The notes: generated by a model not told the origin, from the sequence alone. Positions 44,051-53,561 are shown, numbered from the stretch's first letter. The stretch: DNA of 64,000 nt from CAWCAL01 sp963695075 (GCA_963695075.1 CAVOFR010000007.1:310001-374000); one strand, 5' to 3'. Program-made: numbers and translations.

Positions 44051-44494
44051 ATGGCAGAGACCCGAGCGACCAGGAGCATTCAGGCTCCCGTCGAGACCGT
44101 CTTCGACGCCGTGGCTCACATCGAGAAGTTCTCGGAGGCGGTCGACAACATCACCGACGTCGAGTTCCTGACCGAGACTCATCGTGGGGTCGGCACCCGG
44201 TTCCGTGAGACGCGGCTCATGAAAGGCCGCGAGGCGACCACCGAGCTCGAAGTGACCGAGTACATCGAGAACGAGAGCATTCGCCTGGTGTCCGACGAGG
44301 GCGGAACCGTCTGGGACACGGTCTTCACCACGACCCCGGTCGATGATGGCACCCAGCTGGCGATGGTGATGGACGCGCGTCCCTACAAGTTCGCGGCGAA
44401 GGTCGTCAATCCGCTGATCGGTCGCATGATCTCCAAGGCGGTCGAGAGCGATCTCGACGCGGTCAAGACCTACTGCGAAGCAGCGGGTTCTTAG
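44051..44494 (+). CDS. SRPBCC-fold protein
   Basis: A 147-residue helix-grip protein. SIQAPVETVFDAVAHIEKFSE is the usual start, followed by GTRFRETRLM, and by a C-terminal helix AVESDLDAVKTYCEA. Such proteins bind hydrophobic ligands or act as cyclases; nothing here decides. It lies between nadB and nadC and is probably co-transcribed, after a GGGAGGTAGG sequence. Confidence 0.78.
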   Translation: MAETRATRSIQAPVETVFDAVAHIEKFSEAVDNITDVEFLTETHRGVGTRFRETRLMKGREATTELEVTEYIENESIRLVSDEGGTVWDTVFTTTPVDDGTQLAMVMDARPYKFAAKVVNPLIGRMISKAVESDLDAVKTYCEAAGS

Positions 44495-44558
44495 GGCTGG
44501 GCGCAAGCCGTCGAATCGCATTTCGCGGTCGTCGGTTCGGCGCGCCAGTCTTGAGCAC

Positions 44559-45431
44559 ATGACGACCCATCTCGAGCCGCCGACGGCCGACGTCCGTTCT
44601 CTCGTCCAGCGAGCGCTGGCCGAGGACCTGACCCCCCTGGGTGACCTGACTGCCTCGTTGCTCGATCCCGACCTCTGGGCCGATGCCGAGTTCGTGGCTC
44701 GCGAGTCCGGCGTCGTCGCGGGTCGACTCTGTGTGTTCGAGACTTTCGCGGCACTCGATTCGCGCCTCTCGCTCGATTGGGATCTGCCGGACGGATCCGC
44801 TGTCGCTGCCGGCCAGCGCATCGGGACGGCCCGCGGCCCCCTGGCCCCGATGCTCACCGCCGAGCGTACGGCCCTCAACCTGCTCTCCCATCTGTCGGGC
44901 GTCGCCAGTCTGGTCCGTCGGTATGTGGATCGCGCCGCCGAGGGGGGTGCCCGGATCTGGGACACCCGGAAGACCACACCGGGTCTTCGGAGCCTGCAAA
45001 AGGCGGCGGTTCGCGCCGGGGGTGGGGTCAACCACCGGGGGAATCTCAGCGACTGGGTGATGATCAAGGACAACCATCTGGCCGGGATGACGATGGCCGA
45101 GCTCGTCGGGTTGGCTCGCGACCGGTGGCCGGGGCGCACCATTCACTGTGAGTGCGACCGCCCCGAGCAGGTGACCGAGGCCCTCGATGTCGGCGCCGAC
45201 GCCATTCTCCTGGACAACATGACGCCTTCCGAGGTACGCACCTGCGTCGAACTGATCGACGGTCGCTGTCTGGTCGAGGCCTCGGGCGGAATCGATCTCG
45301 AGACGGTCGAGGCGTACGCCGCAACCGGTGTGGATCTGCTGAGTATCGGACGTATCACCAACTCGGCTCCGGTCCTGGACATCGGGCTCGACATCACCCC
45401 CGACAACGCGGTCGACCGGGAGGAAGGCTGA
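44559..45431 (+). CDS. nadC: Nicotinate-nucleotide pyrophosphorylase (quinolinate phosphoribosyltransferase)
   Basis: A 290-residue QPRTase. ALAEDLTPLGDLTASLL near the start, TAERTALNLLSHLSGVAS near residue 100, DTRKTTPGLRSLQKAAVRAGG near 135, HRGNLSDWVMIKDNHL and VEASGGIDLETVEAYAATGVD near the end are all family blocks. It turns quinolinate and PRPP into nicotinate mononucleotide. Its stop overlaps the coaX ATG by one base (TGATG). Confidence 0.95.
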   Translation: MTTHLEPPTADVRSLVQRALAEDLTPLGDLTASLLDPDLWADAEFVARESGVVAGRLCVFETFAALDSRLSLDWDLPDGSAVAAGQRIGTARGPLAPMLTAERTALNLLSHLSGVASLVRRYVDRAAEGGARIWDTRKTTPGLRSLQKAAVRAGGGVNHRGNLSDWVMIKDNHLAGMTMAELVGLARDRWPGRTIHCECDRPEQVTEALDVGADAILLDNMTPSEVRTCVELIDGRCLVEASGGIDLETVEAYAATGVDLLSIGRITNSAPVLDIGLDITPDNAVDREEG

Positions 45432-46222
45432 TGCTGCTCACCATCGATGCCGGCAACACCCAGACCGTGATCGGGCTCTATGAGCATCCGCGGACGAATG
45501 GGGTCGACGCCGCCGACGGCCTGATCGCCCACTGGCGTCTCGCCACCAACGCGGAGCGGACCGCCGATGAGCTGGCCGTCACGTTTCAGGGTCTCTTCGG
45601 CTTCTACGAGATCTCTTGGGAGGAGGACATCAGCGGCGTGGCCATCAGCTCGGGCGTTCCGCGGCTTTCGGCCGGTCTGAGCGAGATGGCCGAACGCTTC
45701 GGCTTCTCCCCGGTGCTGATCGAACCCGGGGTCAAGACCGGGATCGCCATCCACTACGACAACCCGAAAGAGGTGGGAGCCGACCGCATCGCCAACGCGG
45801 TCGCAGCGTACGACCTCTACGGCGGCCCGACGATCATGGTCGACTTCGGCACGGCGACGACCGTCGATGCCGTATCCGGGAAGGCCGAGTACCTCGGCGG
45901 AGCCATCGCTCCGGGAATCGAGATCAGCCTCGACGCCCTCTACGGCCGGGCCGCCGCCCTGGGTCAGGTGCAGCTCATCGAGCCCCGCAACGTCCTGGGG
46001 AAGAGCACGGTCGAGTCGATTCAGTCCGGAACCCTCTATGGGTTCGCGGCCCAGGTCGATGGACTGGTGTCACGCATCGAGGACGAGCTGGGGGAGTGCA
46101 CCGTGGTGGCGACCGGCGGCATCGCCGAGCTGATCGCTCCGTTCAGCGAGCGGATCCAGCATCTCGAACCGTGGCTCACGCTGCACGGGTTGCGCATCGT
46201 CTTCGAGAAGAATCGGTCATGA
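45431..46222 (+). CDS. coaX: Type III pantothenate kinase
   Basis: A 263-residue ASKHA-fold kinase. LLTIDAGNTQTVIGLYE is the P-loop, PKEVGADRIANAVAAYDLYG near residue 112 and MVDFGTATTVDAVSG near 137 complete the ATP and pantothenate sites. It phosphorylates pantothenate, the first CoA step, which connects it to panC upstream. ATG 45431; the stop overlaps the lysS start by three bases. Confidence 0.94.
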   Translation: MLLTIDAGNTQTVIGLYEHPRTNGVDAADGLIAHWRLATNAERTADELAVTFQGLFGFYEISWEEDISGVAISSGVPRLSAGLSEMAERFGFSPVLIEPGVKTGIAIHYDNPKEVGADRIANAVAAYDLYGGPTIMVDFGTATTVDAVSGKAEYLGGAIAPGIEISLDALYGRAAALGQVQLIEPRNVLGKSTVESIQSGTLYGFAAQVDGLVSRIEDELGECTVVATGGIAELIAPFSERIQHLEPWLTLHGLRIVFEKNRS

Positions 46223-47634
46223 CCACTCCATCCCGCGTTCCCTACCGGTACGAAACCGACGCGGACGCGGCCGGGTTGGCCGCTGCTCACGAGGCGCTCG
46301 AGGACGGGACCGAGACCGACCAGGTCGTCTCGATCGCCGGTCGGCTCATGTTGAGGCGGGTCCAGGGCAAGCTCACCTTCGGCACACTCCAGGACGCCTC
46401 CGGCCGGATCCAGCTTTTCGCCCCGGCGAAGGTGACCCCCCGATACGAGGAGTTCGGTGAACTGTCCATCGGGGACTGGATCGGGGTCCGGGGGATCGTG
46501 ATGAAGACCCGGCGGGGGGAACTGTCCGTTCGCGTCGACGAATGGACTCTTCTGGCGAAGGCGACCCGCCCATTCCCCGACAAGTGGCACGGCCTCTCGG
46601 ATCCCGATACTCGCTACCGCCAGCGATACGTCGACCTGTGGGTGACGCCCGAGGCTCGGCAGACACTGACGACTCGGAGCCGGATCATGTCACTCACGCG
46701 TCGGTGGCTCGAGGACCAGGGGTTCCTCGAGGTCGAGACTCCCGTGTTCCATCCCATTCCGGGCGGAGCCCTGGCCCGGCCGTTCACGACCCACCACAAC
46801 GCGCTCGATCAAGAGCTCTACCTGCGCATTGCTCCGGAGCTCTACCTGAAGCGGCTGACGGTCGGCGGCTTCGAGCGGGTCTTCGAGATGGCCCGCGTCT
46901 TCCGCAACGAAGGTCTGTCCACCCGACACAACCCCGAGTTCACGATGCTCGAGCTGTATCAGGCCTATGCCGACTACCGCGACATGATGACGCTGACCGA
47001 GGAGCTCGTCGCCCATCTGGCCACGGAGATCCACGGGTCCACGTCGTTCGAATACCAGGGCCGAGCGATCGACGTCGCCGTGCCGTGGCGACGAGCGACC
47101 ATGGACGAGCTCGTCACCGAACAGATCGGCAAGCCCATCCATGTCGGGCTGGGCAGAGAACAGCTGGCATCCATCGCGACCGAGTGGCACATCGAGATCG
47201 AGCCGAGCTGGGGTGAAGGCAAGATCTTCCTCGAGATCTACGAGAAGAGCACCGAAGCGTCGCTGTGGGGCCCGCTGTTCGTGACGGACTACCCGACGGA
47301 GGTATCGCCCCTCTCCCGTGCCCATCGCGAGCGGGAGGGAGTCGTCGAACGATTCGAGGCGATCGTCGCGGGGAGGGAACTGTGCAACGCCTTCAGCGAA
47401 CTGACCGACCCGGCGATCCAGCGGGCCCGGTTCGAGGAGCAGGTCGCGCGGAAGGAGGCCGGTGACGACGAGGCGATGGTGGTCGACGCCGACTACCTGC
47501 GAGCGCTCGAATACGGTCTCCCACCGACTGGGGGTCTCGGCATCGGCATGGATCGTCTGGTCATGCTGCTGACGGATGCGGCCTCGATCCGGGACGTGCT
47601 GCTCTTTCCCACCCTTCGCCCAGAAGCCGATTAG
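46219..47634 (+). CDS. lysS: Lysyl-tRNA synthetase, class II
   Basis: A 471-residue enzyme. An OB-fold anticodon domain comes first (VSIAGRLMLRRVQGKLTFGT). Motif 1 includes FLEVETPVFHPIPGGALARP, motif 2 is MARVFRNEGLSTRHNPEFTM, and motif 3 is PTGGLGIGMDRLVMLLTD near the end. It charges tRNA-Lys. ATG 46219 overlaps the coaX stop (ATGA). The last base of its stop is the first base of the next gene's GTG. Confidence 0.95.
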   Translation: MTTPSRVPYRYETDADAAGLAAAHEALEDGTETDQVVSIAGRLMLRRVQGKLTFGTLQDASGRIQLFAPAKVTPRYEEFGELSIGDWIGVRGIVMKTRRGELSVRVDEWTLLAKATRPFPDKWHGLSDPDTRYRQRYVDLWVTPEARQTLTTRSRIMSLTRRWLEDQGFLEVETPVFHPIPGGALARPFTTHHNALDQELYLRIAPELYLKRLTVGGFERVFEMARVFRNEGLSTRHNPEFTMLELYQAYADYRDMMTLTEELVAHLATEIHGSTSFEYQGRAIDVAVPWRRATMDELVTEQIGKPIHVGLGREQLASIATEWHIEIEPSWGEGKIFLEIYEKSTEASLWGPLFVTDYPTEVSPLSRAHREREGVVERFEAIVAGRELCNAFSELTDPAIQRARFEEQVARKEAGDDEAMVVDADYLRALEYGLPPTGGLGIGMDRLVMLLTDAASIRDVLLFPTLRPEAD

Positions 47635-49238
47635 TGCCCCGGCGACCACTCGCCGCCGTTGTCGTCCTCCTTCTCTCCGTTGCAGCGATCGCGGCGTGCG
47701 GGCCGACCGAGTCGGACGAAACGGCCGAGCTGTCGGCTCCCGATACCTCGGTCGCTCGGGGCGACCGAGACGGATCTGCCGTGCAGTCGGGGACCGACCG
47801 TCGCGAGCGCATGACGCCCGAAGCGACCGACCACGGCGCCGACTGGCCACTGCCTGGTCGTGACTATCGCAACAGCCGGGCGGTGCCGAATTCGGTCATC
47901 TCCTCGGCGACGGTCGACGACCTCGAGATCGCATGGGAGGTTCCGCTGCCAGGCCGCGGCGCATACGGCAACGCGGCGACGACGCCTGTCATCGTGGGTG
48001 ACACGGTGTATGTCCAGGATCTCACGGGCGCGGTGCGGGCCATAGACGTGGCTACGGGTGAGGTGGAATGGCAGACACCGGGCGGGCAGTTCCACATCGG
48101 GCCGAACGGTGCGTCCGTCGGCTGGGACCTGGTCTTCGCCATCGACGACGCCCGGGCTGTCATCGCCTTCGATGCGAGCACCGGTGGCCAGGTGTGGCGC
48201 ACCGAGATCGTGACCAGTGAGACGGCCGGGGTCGACATCCAACCCCTTCCCTACGGCGGTCTGGTGCTGGCCAGCACGGTGCCGGTCAGCCTGACCGATC
48301 AGTTCGCCGGAGGCGACCGTGGTGTCCTCCACGCCCTGGACGCCCGGTCCGGCGAGGTGGTCTGGACGTTCGACACCGTGGCCGACGACGACCTCTGGGG
48401 GGATCCCTCGCTGAATTCCGGCGGAGGAGCGTGGTTCCCGCCGGCCGTCGACGTCGCCACCGACACCATCTACTGGGGGATCGGCAACCCGGCTCCGTTT
48501 CCGGGCACCCCCGAGTTCCCGAACGGATCGAGCCGACCCGGACCGAATCTCTACACCGAGAGCGTGGTGGCTCTCGACGGGTCGACCGGCGAGCTCGACT
48601 GGTATCAGCAGGCGGTCGAACACGATCTGTTCGACGGCGACCTGATGCTCACGATGCTGGTCGAGGAGCCCACGACCGGTCAGGACGTGCTCGTGGGCAC
48701 GGGAAAGTTGGGTCGGGTCATCGGGCACGATCCGGCGACCGGGGCCGTGCTGTGGGACACGCCGGTCGGTCTCCATCGCAACGACGACCTGACCGAGCTC
48801 GCCGGCCCGACCGAGATCGCCCCGGGCACGTTCGGCGGCGTGCTCACGCCGGGATCGCACGCCGACGGCGTGGTCTACGTCGCGGCGCTGAATGCCCCGA
48901 CGATGCTCGAGCCCGACGTGGCATCGCACATCGGCTCGCCGCTCGGCCAGATGCCCGGTGTGGTCGCGGCGGTGGATGTCGCCGACGGCAGGGTTGTGTG
49001 GGAGGTGGAGCTGCCGGGTGATCCGCTGGGCGGGACGACGGTGGTCGGCGATCTGGTGTTCACGGCGACCTTCGACGGAACGCTCTACGCGTTGGACCGG
49101 AGGGACGGCTCGATCGTGTGGGAGCTGGAGTCCCCCGGCCAGCTCAACGGCTGGCCGGCGGTGGCCGGTGACACCATCGTATGGCCCATCGGACTCGCCG
49201 ATCCCCCGAGGTTGATAGCGCTCAGAGGAGCAGCCTGA
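47634..49238 (+). CDS. PQQ-type beta-propeller lipoprotein
   Basis: A 534-residue exported protein. The N-terminus RRPLAAVVVLLLSVAAIAAC is a signal with a lipobox (IAAC), so it should be lipid-anchored outside the membrane. The rest is a multi-blade propeller with repeated tryptophan-docking units, for example AIDVATGEVEWQTPGG, ALDARSGEVVWTFDT, ALDGSTGELDWYQQA and ALDRRDGSIVWELES. It resembles PQQ-dependent alcohol or polyvinyl alcohol dehydrogenases, but the catalytic residues are not certain. GTG start directly at the lysS stop. Confidence 0.8.
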   Translation: MPRRPLAAVVVLLLSVAAIAACGPTESDETAELSAPDTSVARGDRDGSAVQSGTDRRERMTPEATDHGADWPLPGRDYRNSRAVPNSVISSATVDDLEIAWEVPLPGRGAYGNAATTPVIVGDTVYVQDLTGAVRAIDVATGEVEWQTPGGQFHIGPNGASVGWDLVFAIDDARAVIAFDASTGGQVWRTEIVTSETAGVDIQPLPYGGLVLASTVPVSLTDQFAGGDRGVLHALDARSGEVVWTFDTVADDDLWGDPSLNSGGGAWFPPAVDVATDTIYWGIGNPAPFPGTPEFPNGSSRPGPNLYTESVVALDGSTGELDWYQQAVEHDLFDGDLMLTMLVEEPTTGQDVLVGTGKLGRVIGHDPATGAVLWDTPVGLHRNDDLTELAGPTEIAPGTFGGVLTPGSHADGVVYVAALNAPTMLEPDVASHIGSPLGQMPGVVAAVDVADGRVVWEVELPGDPLGGTTVVGDLVFTATFDGTLYALDRRDGSIVWELESPGQLNGWPAVAGDTIVWPIGLADPPRLIALRGAA

Positions 49239-49944
49239 TCCCCAGGGCGGTGAGGGCGACGCGTTGAATCTGTCCGAACCGTTGCTCGGACACACGGTGG
49301 AGCAGTCTCGTTCCCAGCCGGGTGCCGACGATCACCGCCGCTACCCCGAGACCGATCAGAAGGGTGTTATCGGCGATGGTGACCGCTCCACCCACCGAGA
49401 GCGTGGTGAGTTTCACGACGTGACCCAGCGCCTGGGCGGCGGCGAAGGTTCCGACGAACGCCAACCGATCGGTCGTGACGGCTCGGAAGAAGGGAGCGAG
49501 GAGTGGCCCGGTGGCACCGACGGTGACATTACCCAGGCCTGTCACGGCCCCGGCCGCGAGGAGCGTGGCGGTGTTGGCAGCGGAGGCCAGGCGAGCGGTC
49601 GCCGCGGGCCACCAGGCCACGAGCAGGACGAATCCGCCCATGACCACCCTCAGCCTGTCGGGATCGAGATCTCGGGCGACGAGCAGCCCGAGCACACTGC
49701 CGGGGATGATCAGGGCGGTGAGCTTTCCGACGACGGGCCAGTCGATCACTCGGTGGTGGGCATGGGCCCGCACCGTGTTGCCGACCAGCTGGATGGCGCC
49801 CTGCACGAGGATTGCGTCGAGCGGATCGAGGACCAGGGCCAGCGACGCCAGAAGGAGGATGCCCCCACCGAACCCGACCACCGCCGAGAGCCCCGAGGTC
49901 ACCAACGCGACGAGGACCAGCGCCAGGAGCTCGATCGGTGTCAT
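49222..49944 (-). CDS. TSUP-family permease (TauE/SafE)
   Basis: A 240-residue membrane protein with about eight helices. VTSGLSAVVGFGGGILLLASLAL near the N-terminus (the GFGGG motif) and AAGAVTGLGNVTVGATGPLLAPF in the second half are the two internal repeats of TSUP transporters, which export sulfite or sulfonates. The substrate here is unknown. ATG 49944 has GGGGGA upstream. Its 3' end overlaps the end of the opposite quinoprotein gene by 17 bases. Confidence 0.85.
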   Translation of the reverse strand: MTPIELLALVLVALVTSGLSAVVGFGGGILLLASLALVLDPLDAILVQGAIQLVGNTVRAHAHHRVIDWPVVGKLTALIIPGSVLGLLVARDLDPDRLRVVMGGFVLLVAWWPAATARLASAANTATLLAAGAVTGLGNVTVGATGPLLAPFFRAVTTDRLAFVGTFAAAQALGHVVKLTTLSVGGAVTIADNTLLIGLGVAAVIVGTRLGTRLLHRVSEQRFGQIQRVALTALGIRLLL

Positions 49945-50087
49945 GGTCGACGCTCCCCCGGTCGAAGGAGGCATTCACCTGTCCGCTGCATAGAAAGACA
50001 AGTAGCATACAAGTGCCGGGATGGCAAGGAGCGGGGTCGGCCCCGTTACCGTGGAGCGCAAGCAGCGACAACGATTCGGGAGGCCGC

Positions 50088-51053
50088 GTGCGGGTAGCGA
50101 TGACGGGAATGGGCGGTGAGCTCGGCACGCGGGTGGCGGCACTGCTCGAAACCGATCCTCGGATCGAGGCCCTGCTGGGGTTGGACTGTGACCCGCCGCG
50201 TCGGCGACTCCAGCGGGCCGAGTTCGCCATGTGCGATCCCCGTGACCGTGACGCCGTCGTGCGTACCATCACCGACTTCGAGCCGACTGCCCTGGTCCAC
50301 CTCGGGGTGTACGAGCCCAACGCGCGGGCCACGGCGTCGGCCGCGATCGAGCGTACGCGGCAAGGTGCCCGCTACGCCCTCGGTGCCGCGGCCGAATGCC
50401 CGACGGTCGATCGCTTCGTCATCCGGTCCGGAATCGAGGTCTACGGTCGCAGCACGACCCACGCAGCTCGACCGGATGAGTCGCGGGAACCGCGGCCCAC
50501 CAGCCCCTACGGGCGAGTGCTGTCCGAGGTCGAGAAGGTCGGTCGCACCGCGGCCGATGCCCGGGGAGCCTCGCTCACCATCCTCCGTTTCGCTCCCATC
50601 GTCGGGCCCCACTTCCCCAGTCCCCTCGGCCGGTACCTCCGGATGCCGATCGTGCCCATCCCGCCGATGGCCGAGTTGCCCTTCTCGCTCATCCACCAGG
50701 AGGATGCGGCCACGGCCATCGTGCGGGCCGTCTCCGGGGCCCCGGATGCGGCCGTGAACGTGGTCGCCAGCGGAGCCGTGACCCCGTATCAGGCGGTCCG
50801 ACTCGGCGGCGGTCTTCCCGTGCCGGTCGTCGGTCCCGCGTGGGCTTTCGCTCGTGCGGTGTCCTCGTTGTTCGGTTCGCCCGTTCCCGACCACGTGGTC
50901 GAACTGCTCCGTCGCGGTCGAGTCGCCGACGGGGCAGCGGCATCGGATCTCCTCGATTGGCAGCCGACGCGTAGCACGCGTGAGGTGGTGACCGAGCTCT
51001 TCGAGTGGGCTTCGGTCGTGTATCTCCGTGACGGAATCGAGGTGGCGGCATGA
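50088..51053 (+). CDS. NAD-dependent epimerase/dehydratase-like SDR protein
   Basis: A 321-residue extended SDR. The N-terminal GMGGELGTRVAALLE is a GxxGxxG nucleotide fold, VHLGVYEPNARATASA gives the next strand, and SPYGRVLSEVEKV is at the catalytic tyrosine, where the usual YxxxK lysine is Leu. Activity may therefore be altered. The GTG at 50088 follows GGGAGG. It overlaps the following acyltransferase-like gene by four bases, a pairing seen in other actinobacteria. Confidence 0.8.
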   Translation: MRVAMTGMGGELGTRVAALLETDPRIEALLGLDCDPPRRRLQRAEFAMCDPRDRDAVVRTITDFEPTALVHLGVYEPNARATASAAIERTRQGARYALGAAAECPTVDRFVIRSGIEVYGRSTTHAARPDESREPRPTSPYGRVLSEVEKVGRTAADARGASLTILRFAPIVGPHFPSPLGRYLRMPIVPIPPMAELPFSLIHQEDAATAIVRAVSGAPDAAVNVVASGAVTPYQAVRLGGGLPVPVVGPAWAFARAVSSLFGSPVPDHVVELLRRGRVADGAAASDLLDWQPTRSTREVVTELFEWASVVYLRDGIEVAA

Positions 51054-51652
51054 GGATCTCCGAGATCGCTCATCGCCGCGTGGACGGCACCTTCCTGGTC
51101 GATGAGTGGGGATTCGACGCGGACCTCGCCCGGGTCATGGGCTCCCTCGTCCCGCTCCGTTGGTCGATCCACACCGAGGGGTTCGAGCACCTTCCCGAAG
51201 CGGGCTCGGCACTGCTCGTGATCGGACCTCGCTCCAAGCTGTCCGAGCCGATCGTCGTCGCCTCCGCCACCGAGCGTCAGACGGGCCGGCACCTCCGCGC
51301 CGCCGGACTCGACCGGATACCGGTGACCCGGGGTCTCGCCCGCCGTCTGGGGGCCATCCCCGAGGATGAGCACGAGGTTCTCAGCGTGCTCAGGACCGGA
51401 GCTGTCGTCGGGGTGTTCTGCGCTCGGCAAGCGCTGGGTGCGCCCGAGCCGGGATCGGTCGACCCGTCGTTGTTGGCGGTCGCGCTCGACCTCGAGGTGC
51501 CGGTGCTGCCCGTCGCCGTCCGTGGTAACGAGCTGGGTCGGCGCTGGACCGTCGCCGTCGGTGCGCCGATCGTCGGCGCCGGGACCGGCCCTCTGGCCGC
51601 GGTCGACGTTTCGGTGCTGGCCACCGAGGCCATAGTCGATCTCCTGGGCTGA
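51050..51652 (+). CDS. Acyltransferase-like protein without the HX4D motif
   Basis: A 200-residue protein with the outline of PlsC-type 1-acylglycerol-3-phosphate acyltransferases: a segment before the first motif (WSIHTEGFEHLPEAGSALLV), then IGPRSKLSEP where NHxxxxD would stand, then VGVFCARQALGAPEPG resembling the FPEG block, and LEVPVLPVAVRGNEL near the end. The missing His/Asp pair means it is probably not a normal acyltransferase. Translational overlap with the SDR gene (ATGA). Confidence 0.6.
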   Translation: MRISEIAHRRVDGTFLVDEWGFDADLARVMGSLVPLRWSIHTEGFEHLPEAGSALLVIGPRSKLSEPIVVASATERQTGRHLRAAGLDRIPVTRGLARRLGAIPEDEHEVLSVLRTGAVVGVFCARQALGAPEPGSVDPSLLAVALDLEVPVLPVAVRGNELGRRWTVAVGAPIVGAGTGPLAAVDVSVLATEAIVDLLG

Positions 51653-51782
51653 GGTCCTTCCCACCTCGGACGGCAACCGGGCTTTCGTCGAGTTTTCGCA
51701 CGGTTGCCTGATCGTCACCCCTCAAGCGACGTAGAGAACCAACCGATGCCTATCCGACAGGTTGATCAAAGGAACCAGGATC

Positions 51783-51962
51783 ATGATCGTGCAAAGTCTG
51801 CAAGAAGGAACGCCGGTCCAGGTCCGGGCCCGATTCGAGGCCTCGTGGTCCGACGGGTTCGTCGTCGATGGTCAGGACGACTCCGGCTACCGTCTTCGCC
51901 GGAAGAGCGACGGCTCCACGCTGCCGATCTCGTTCGATCCGGACTCGATTCGGCCTGCGTGA
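51783..51962 (+). CDS. Small Tudor/SH3-like protein
   Basis: A 59-residue protein that looks like one small beta barrel: TPVQVRARFEASWSDGFVV, GYRLRRKSDGSTLPISF, and DSIRPA at the end. The Trp, Gly-Phe, Tyr and SDG pattern is that of Tudor-like folds. Function unknown. The ATG at 51783 has AAGGA about ten bases upstream; a TTG at 51762 is less likely. Confidence 0.6.
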   Translation: MIVQSLQEGTPVQVRARFEASWSDGFVVDGQDDSGYRLRRKSDGSTLPISFDPDSIRPA

Positions 51963-52036
51963 CGAGCCCCCGACCGTCGGTCTGAGCGGCGGTCGGTCAT
52001 GGCACCTCGAAGACCGAGTGCGTACTCTCGGGGGGC

Positions 52037-52909
52037 ATGGCGACGGCAACGGCAACGGATGGAACGCGGATCGCGTACGCGACGGCAGGTCCGACCAAGG
52101 GCAACCCCGTGCTGTTCATCCAGGGTCTCGGTGCCGACCATCGGGGCTGGATCCGTCAGGAACGGGCCTTTCGTTCGCGCTATCGCTGCATCCTCCCCGA
52201 CAACCGTGGCGTCGGCGGCTCCGATGCCCCGGATGGCCCCTATGACCTCGAGGAGATGGCGCTCGACCTGATCGCCGTACTCGATGCTGAGGGGGTCGAG
52301 TCGGCCCACGTCGTGGGCGCTTCCATGGGCGGCGTCCTCGCCCAGATCCTGGCGGTGCGCCATGCGGATCGGGTTCGGAGCCTCACGCTGGCCTGCACCG
52401 CCTGTAGGCACCATTCGTGGCGAAGAGAGCTCCTCACGGATTGGGCCCGGGTGGTCGAGGAAGACGGGATGGCCGGACTCACGCATACCGCGCCGAGGTG
52501 GCTCGTCGGCCACCGATCCCTGCGTCGCTTCTCTCCCGTCTTCACGTTGCTCGGACCGCTCGCACTGAAGGTGGCTCCGCAGCCGTTCATCGCCCAGATC
52601 AGGGCGATCCTCGACATGGATGACGCGTTGCGGGCTGACCTGCCGACCGTCGGCGTCCCAGCGCTCGTCATCACGGGGAGCCAGGACATCCTCACGCCGG
52701 TTGGTGACGCCGAGGAGCTCGCCGACCTCCTCCCCGACAGCGAGCTGGCCATGGTGCGCGGCGCCGCTCACGGCTTCATGGTCGAGGAGGCCGCCGTCTT
52801 CAACCGCATCGTCGGTGAATTCCTCAAGCGCGTGGTGCGGGGCGATGGTGATGGCCACGCTCCGAGCGGCTCTCCGATCGATCTGCGTCCTGCGGTGGCG
52901 GTGGCCTGA
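52037..52909 (+). CDS. Alpha/beta hydrolase
   Basis: A 290-residue protein with a complete catalytic triad. The oxyanion strand is VLFIQGLGADHRGWIRQ, the nucleophile elbow is HVVGASMGGVLAQILAV (Ser near residue 97), the acid is in VITGSQDILTPVG and the histidine in RGAAHGFMVEE. It is a soluble hydrolase; the substrate is unknown. ATG start. It stands between the small Tudor-like gene and the convergent two-component system. Confidence 0.87.
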   Translation: MATATATDGTRIAYATAGPTKGNPVLFIQGLGADHRGWIRQERAFRSRYRCILPDNRGVGGSDAPDGPYDLEEMALDLIAVLDAEGVESAHVVGASMGGVLAQILAVRHADRVRSLTLACTACRHHSWRRELLTDWARVVEEDGMAGLTHTAPRWLVGHRSLRRFSPVFTLLGPLALKVAPQPFIAQIRAILDMDDALRADLPTVGVPALVITGSQDILTPVGDAEELADLLPDSELAMVRGAAHGFMVEEAAVFNRIVGEFLKRVVRGDGDGHAPSGSPIDLRPAVAVA

Positions 52910-52928
52910 GCGCGGCCCGCTGAACGCC

Positions 52929-53561
52929 CTACTCGATCCCGTGCTCGACGGCGTAGCGGATGAGCTCGTGCTTTCGGTTGAGGCGCAGCTTGTTCAGGAT
53001 GTTGCGGACGTGATTCTCGACCGTCTTGGGCGAGATGAAGAGCTCTTCGCCGATCTCGGCGTAGGTGTGTCCACGCGCGACATGTTGGAGCACCTCCCGC
53101 TCGCGGATCGACAGCGCCTCGGCGGGCTGATGGTCACTCCGGAGTCGGCGAAACTCGCCCAGTACGAGGGCGGCGAGCTGCGGAGAGAAGACGGGCTCGC
53201 CGTCCACCGCCTTCCAGAGGGCCTGTCTCAGCTCGCCCGAGCCGATCGACTTGACCAGATAGCCGGCGGCCCCGGCCGCGACCGCATCGAGCAGATCGCG
53301 CTCGGCCTCGGACACGGTGAGGATCACGACCACGGTCGCATCCGCACACTCGGTCGCCACCTTCAGACCACCTCCCTCCGGCATGTGGAGGTCGCACAGG
53401 ACCAGATCAGGCTTCAGTCGGCGGATCACCTCGACGGCCTCGCGGGCGTCGCCTGCTTCGCCCACGATGTGGAAGTTCTCGCCCAGGTCGTTGCGTAGGC
53501 CGGCCCGCCAGATCTCGTGGTCATCGGCCACGACGACGCTGACAGGGGCGGTCCGGGTCAT
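52929..53561 (-). CDS. NarL/LuxR-type response regulator
   Basis: A 210-residue regulator. The receiver shows VVVADDHEIWRAGLRNDL with the acidic pair, LVLCDLHMPEGGGLKVA with the phosphorylated Asp, and AGYLVKSIGSGELRQAL with the conserved Lys. The C-terminal LuxR helix-turn-helix is LSIREREVLQHVARGHTYAE and ISPKTVENHVRNILNKL. The ATG overlaps the histidine kinase stop by four bases (ATGA at 53558-53561). The target genes are unknown. Confidence 0.93.
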   Translation of the reverse strand: MTRTAPVSVVVADDHEIWRAGLRNDLGENFHIVGEAGDAREAVEVIRRLKPDLVLCDLHMPEGGGLKVATECADATVVVILTVSEAERDLLDAVAAGAAGYLVKSIGSGELRQALWKAVDGEPVFSPQLAALVLGEFRRLRSDHQPAEALSIREREVLQHVARGHTYAEIGEELFISPKTVENHVRNILNKLRLNRKHELIRYAVEHGIE

